A stretch of DNA of 64,000 bases from Streptomyces djakartensis (GTDB taxonomy: Bacteria > Actinomycetota > Actinomycetes > Streptomycetales > Streptomycetaceae): assembly GCF_014651075.1 (NCBI RefSeq), contig NZ_BMWE01000013.1, positions 1 to 64,000 of the forward strand, given 5' to 3'. Below the pieces are notes generated by a model. That model made no database searches and was not told the DNA's origin. It worked only from the letters and a program-made list of their open reading frames with translations. This document shows, in pieces, positions 61,219 through 64,000 of the stretch. A program made the position numbers and the translations under genes. The number at the start of each line of letters is the position of its first letter. The stretch's first letter is position 1.

Positions 61219-62243
61219 CCGCCACCGCGTCCTCAACGCCGACCATCGACGTCCACGCCCACCTGCTGCTGCCGGAGATCGAGGAGGCCGTCGCCGGACG
61301 CCCAGGCCTGGCCGAGGCACGTAACCTCGACGCCCGACGCAACGGCCCTGCGGCCCTCGCCGTGAACGGTCCCATGGTCGGCGAGCGGGTGCCACGGCTG
61401 ACAGATGTCGCCGTGCGCCTGGCGGCCATGGACGCAGCCGGCGTGGACGTGCAACTGGTGAGCCCCTCACCCGGCCACTACCACTACTGGGCCGACTCCC
61501 AACTGGCCGCCCGCGTCTGCCAGTTGGCGAACGAGGGGACCGCCGCGCACTGCGCCAAGGCCCCCGACCGGCTGCACGGCCTCGGCCTCATCCCGCTCCA
61601 GCACCCCGACCTCGCGGTGACGCTGCTCGACCACGCACTGGACCAGGGGCTGAAGGGCGTCGAGATCTCCTCGCACGCCCCGGGCCCCGGCGGGACCCGG
61701 GAGGTGGAGCTCTCCGACCCGCGGCTCGCACCCTTCTGGGCCCGCGCCGAGGAGACCGGCGCACTGGTCTTCCTGCACCCCTTCGGCTGCACCCTCGACG
61801 AGCGCCTCGACCAGTGGTACCTGTCCAACTCCGTCGGCCAGCCCACCGAGAACGCCGTCGCCCTCTCCCACCTGATCTTCTCCGGCGTCCTGGACCGCCA
61901 CCCGCACCTGAAGCTCATCGCGGCACACGGCGGCGGCTACCTCCCCACCCACATCGGCCGCTCCGACCACGCCTGGCGGGCCCGCCCCGACGCCCAGGCC
62001 TGCACCCGGGCACCGAGCAGCTACCTGAAGCAGCTGTACTTCGACTCCCTCGTCCACGACCCGCACGTACTCCGAGCCCTGATCAGCACCGCCGGCGCCG
62101 ACCGGGTCCTGCTCGGTTCCGACTTCCCCTTCGACATGGGCACCGAGGACCCGCTGGGCGCGCTGCGCGCGGCCGGCCTGCCCGACCACGACTTCCACGC
62201 CGTGCGGGGAGGCAACGCCGCCGCCCTGCTCAACCTCACCTGA
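61215..62243 (+). CDS. ACMSD-like amidohydrolase/decarboxylase
   Basis: 342 aa amidohydrolase-2 barrel. The zinc ligands are suggested by H14-A-H16, LFLHPFGC (about 180), AHGGGYLPTHIGR and GSDFPFDMG. This matches the aminocarboxymuconate-semialdehyde/gamma-resorcylate decarboxylase group, which removes CO2 from aromatic or semialdehyde substrates. GTG 61215 overlaps the monooxygenase stop. Confidence 0.86.
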   Translation: MTATASSTPTIDVHAHLLLPEIEEAVAGRPGLAEARNLDARRNGPAALAVNGPMVGERVPRLTDVAVRLAAMDAAGVDVQLVSPSPGHYHYWADSQLAARVCQLANEGTAAHCAKAPDRLHGLGLIPLQHPDLAVTLLDHALDQGLKGVEISSHAPGPGGTREVELSDPRLAPFWARAEETGALVFLHPFGCTLDERLDQWYLSNSVGQPTENAVALSHLIFSGVLDRHPHLKLIAAHGGGYLPTHIGRSDHAWRARPDAQACTRAPSSYLKQLYFDSLVHDPHVLRALISTAGADRVLLGSDFPFDMGTEDPLGALRAAGLPDHDFHAVRGGNAAALLNLT

Positions 62244-62258
62244 GAAGGAACCCCCACG

Positions 62259-63194
62259 ATGAACCGCCTGCTCACTCATCTCCGGCACGTCGACCTCGCC
62301 GTGCCCGACTACGACAAGCAGCTCGACTTCTACGCCGGTGTCTGGGGCCTGACCGAGGTCGCCGAAGACTCCGGGATCTCCTTCCTCGCCGCCGAGGGCA
62401 GCCCCGAGCAGTACGTCGTACGACTGCGCAAGGCCGACGAGAAGCGCCTCGACCTCGTCTCGTACGGCGCCGGGAGCGCCGAGGACGTGGACACGCTCGC
62501 CGAGCAACTTCTCGCCGGGGGCGTGCAGTTGCTCTCCCAGCCGGGCAAGATCGACACACCCGGCGGCGGTTACGGCTTCCGCTTCTTCGACGTCGACGGC
62601 CGCACCATCGAGGTCTCCGCCGACGTCGAGGCCCGCCGGCATCGCAGGATCGAGGAGAAGGAGTCGATCCCGGTCCGCCTGTCGCACGTGGTGCTCAACT
62701 CACCCGACCTGGACAAGACCCGTGCGTGGTACGAGACGCATCTCGGCTTCCGGCTCTCCGACACGCTCAGCTCGCCGCACATGGGCGAGGTCATGCACTT
62801 CATGCGGATCAGCAACCAGCACCACTCGATGGCCCTCGCGAAGGGCCCGCACACCTCCCTGCACCATGTCTCCTTCGAGATGCGCGGCCTGGACGAGTAC
62901 ATGCGCGGCTCCGGGCGGGTGATGCGGGCCGGGTTCAAGAAGATCTGGGGGCCGGGCCGGCACATGGCGGGCGACAACACGTTCACGTACTTCCTGGACC
63001 CGCACGGCAACACCGTCGAGTACACCACCGAGCTTGAGGAGCTGGACGAGGACACCTGGCACCCCCACGTCTACGACTTCTCCCAGCCCGAGGTCACCGA
63101 CCAGTGGGGCACGGCGAACCCGATGAACGAGCTGGTCGCCAAGGAGTCGTTCAACGACGTCGACCGCGGCTGCTTCGTCGCCCCGCCGGTCTGA
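62259..63194 (+). CDS. Two-domain extradiol dioxygenase (VOC superfamily)
   Basis: 311 aa type I extradiol dioxygenase. The C-terminal domain has the Fe(II) ligands H143, H203 and E254 and the GPGRH-x-A-G-D-N-T-F-T-Y-F-L-D-P-H-G-N-T-V-E-Y active-site stretch (233-255) with its His and Tyr; the N-terminal domain is structural. It would open a catechol meta to the hydroxyls, giving a 2-hydroxymuconic-type product for the FAH enzymes. It is 15 bp after the amidohydrolase. Confidence 0.9.
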   Translation: MNRLLTHLRHVDLAVPDYDKQLDFYAGVWGLTEVAEDSGISFLAAEGSPEQYVVRLRKADEKRLDLVSYGAGSAEDVDTLAEQLLAGGVQLLSQPGKIDTPGGGYGFRFFDVDGRTIEVSADVEARRHRRIEEKESIPVRLSHVVLNSPDLDKTRAWYETHLGFRLSDTLSSPHMGEVMHFMRISNQHHSMALAKGPHTSLHHVSFEMRGLDEYMRGSGRVMRAGFKKIWGPGRHMAGDNTFTYFLDPHGNTVEYTTELEELDEDTWHPHVYDFSQPEVTDQWGTANPMNELVAKESFNDVDRGCFVAPPV

Positions 63195-63213
63195 CCGGCG
63201 AGTCCCTCAGTCC

Positions 63214-63265
63214 CCGGGGTGCGGTGGCCCTGTCAACTGCCCTGACTCCCCACGCCGCACCCCGG
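63214..63265. promoter_or_regulatory. Intra-operon hairpin
   Basis: CCGGGGTGCGG (63214-63224) and CCGCACCCCGG (63255-63265) form an 11-bp perfect stem with a 30-base loop between the dioxygenase and the second FAH gene. It may be an attenuator, an mRNA-stability element or a terminator. Confidence 0.5.
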
Positions 63266-63303
63266 TCTCCATGCTCGCCCCTCACGCCGACAGGAACCTC
63301 CGC

Positions 63304-64000
63304 ATGCGTTTCGCCGCGTACGAGTACCAGAACCGACGCCATGTGGCCGTCGTCGCCGAGGACGGGATGCTCCGCCCCCTGCCCGGTGTCCACTCCATAA
63401 CCGGACTACTCGCTGAGGAGGGCGGCCTGCCGCAACTGCTCGAAGCGGGCTCCGCGACGCTCGACGTGCCGACCGGTCCACATGTCTCCGAGGTACGGCT
63501 GCTGCCGCCCCTCCAGCCGCCCACCGTGCGGGACTTCGTCACCTTCGAGGAACACGTCGAGGGCGTACGGCGGTCCGTGGACGGCACCGCCGGCGTACCC
63601 GAGCGGTGGTACGCGGCCCCGACGTTCTACTTCACCAACCCCTACGCCGTGTACGGCCCGCACGACGACATCCCCATGCCCCCGGGATCGAGCGTGCTCG
63701 ACTTCGAGCTCGAAGTCGCTGCCGTGATCGGCAAGGAGGGCCGCGACCTCACCCCCGAGCAGGCCCGCGACCACATCATCGGCTACACGATCTTCAACGA
63801 CTGGTCCGCCCGCGACCTTCAGTCCGCCGAGATGAAGGTCGGCCTCGGCCCCTGCAAGGGCAAGGACACCGCCACCACGCTGGGCCCCTACCTGGTCACC
63901 GCCGACGAGCTGGAGGAGTACCGCGACGCGGACGGCTTCCTGCGCCTGGCGCTGACCGCCTCGTTGAACGGCGAGGTCGTCGGCAAGGACCTGCTGTCCA
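63304..64000 (+). CDS. FAH family protein, partial (runs off the window)
   Basis: The first 232 codons are seen. ATG 63304 starts MRFAAYEYQNRRHVAVVAEDG; the FAH core with LDFELEVAAVIGKEGRDL and IFNDWSARDLQSAEMK (metal ligands Glu-Glu and Asp) follows at about 140-180, with VGLGPCKGKDTATTLGPYLVT. It probably acts as an acylpyruvase on the ring-fission product. The C-terminal third is outside the window. Confidence 0.85.
   Translation, partial: MRFAAYEYQNRRHVAVVAEDGMLRPLPGVHSITGLLAEEGGLPQLLEAGSATLDVPTGPHVSEVRLLPPLQPPTVRDFVTFEEHVEGVRRSVDGTAGVPERWYAAPTFYFTNPYAVYGPHDDIPMPPGSSVLDFELEVAAVIGKEGRDLTPEQARDHIIGYTIFNDWSARDLQSAEMKVGLGPCKGKDTATTLGPYLVTADELEEYRDADGFLRLALTASLNGEVVGKDLLS

Noticed and set aside
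1..64000. CRISPR array, rRNA, tRNA or biosynthetic megasynthase
   Set aside because: No spaced direct repeats of CRISPR type, no rRNA-like tract, no recognisable tRNA fold, and no ketosynthase or adenylation domain were found on either strand by reading.

Overview
The window is high-GC actinobacterial DNA. GTG/GTGA starts, purine-rich ribosome sites, many PadR/GntR/MarR/LysR/TrmB regulators, secreted polysaccharide enzymes and a PAS-GAF-PP2C phosphatase point to Streptomyces or a close relative. No rRNA, tRNA or CRISPR array was recognised.

1-28 kb is mostly core-like. It holds the end of aspartate ammonia-lyase, glutaminase, two polyprenol-phosphate-mannose-type glycosyltransferases that overlap a D-Ala-D-Ala carboxypeptidase tail to tail, methyltransferases, a PadR/SnoaL pair, a GntR-UTRA regulator with a DasR-like box, two alpha/beta- or beta-lactamase-fold hydrolases, a PrmC-like methyltransferase, the PP2C phosphatase, a FadH-like Fe-S flavoenzyme with a PadR gene, a wall-anchored protein, a GH75 chitosanase, the dhaKLM set, a Rieske membrane protein, and a solitary cytochrome oxidase subunit I.

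28-36 kb is a scarred accessory patch. It contains a frameshifted membrane-protein gene, a Cys-rich gene ending in IS5-derived DNA, truncated epimerase, ISL3 and IS630 pieces, a Tat-exported intradiol dioxygenase, a full-length IS630-type ORF that seems to have lost its catalytic acids, a 122-bp MITE-like element, a 40-codon gene opposite a P-loop ATPase gene, and an intact IS5-family element that interrupts that ATPase gene.

36-39.7 kb has small stress-type genes (DUF8129-like, DUF6479-like, ChaB, Cys-rich four-helix protein), an acyl-CoA dehydrogenase and a decayed histidine kinase.

39.7-64 kb is catabolic. A TrmB regulator, amidohydrolase, enoyl-CoA hydratase, SDR and divergent thiolase look like a side-chain beta-oxidation/retro-aldol set. 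A tightly coupled eight-gene run then follows on the minus strand: BKACE, PadR, HyuA, HyuB and a complete ABC importer, ending at a very strong bidirectional terminator. Last, MarR, MFS and LysR genes precede a plus-strand cluster (FAH, cyclase, FAD monooxygenase, ACMSD-like amidohydrolase, two-domain extradiol dioxygenase, second FAH running off the window) that reads as a meta-cleavage aromatic pathway. The BKACE-Hyu-ABC run and the FAH-to-FAH cluster are the best candidates for undescribed metabolic systems; their substrates cannot be read from sequence alone.
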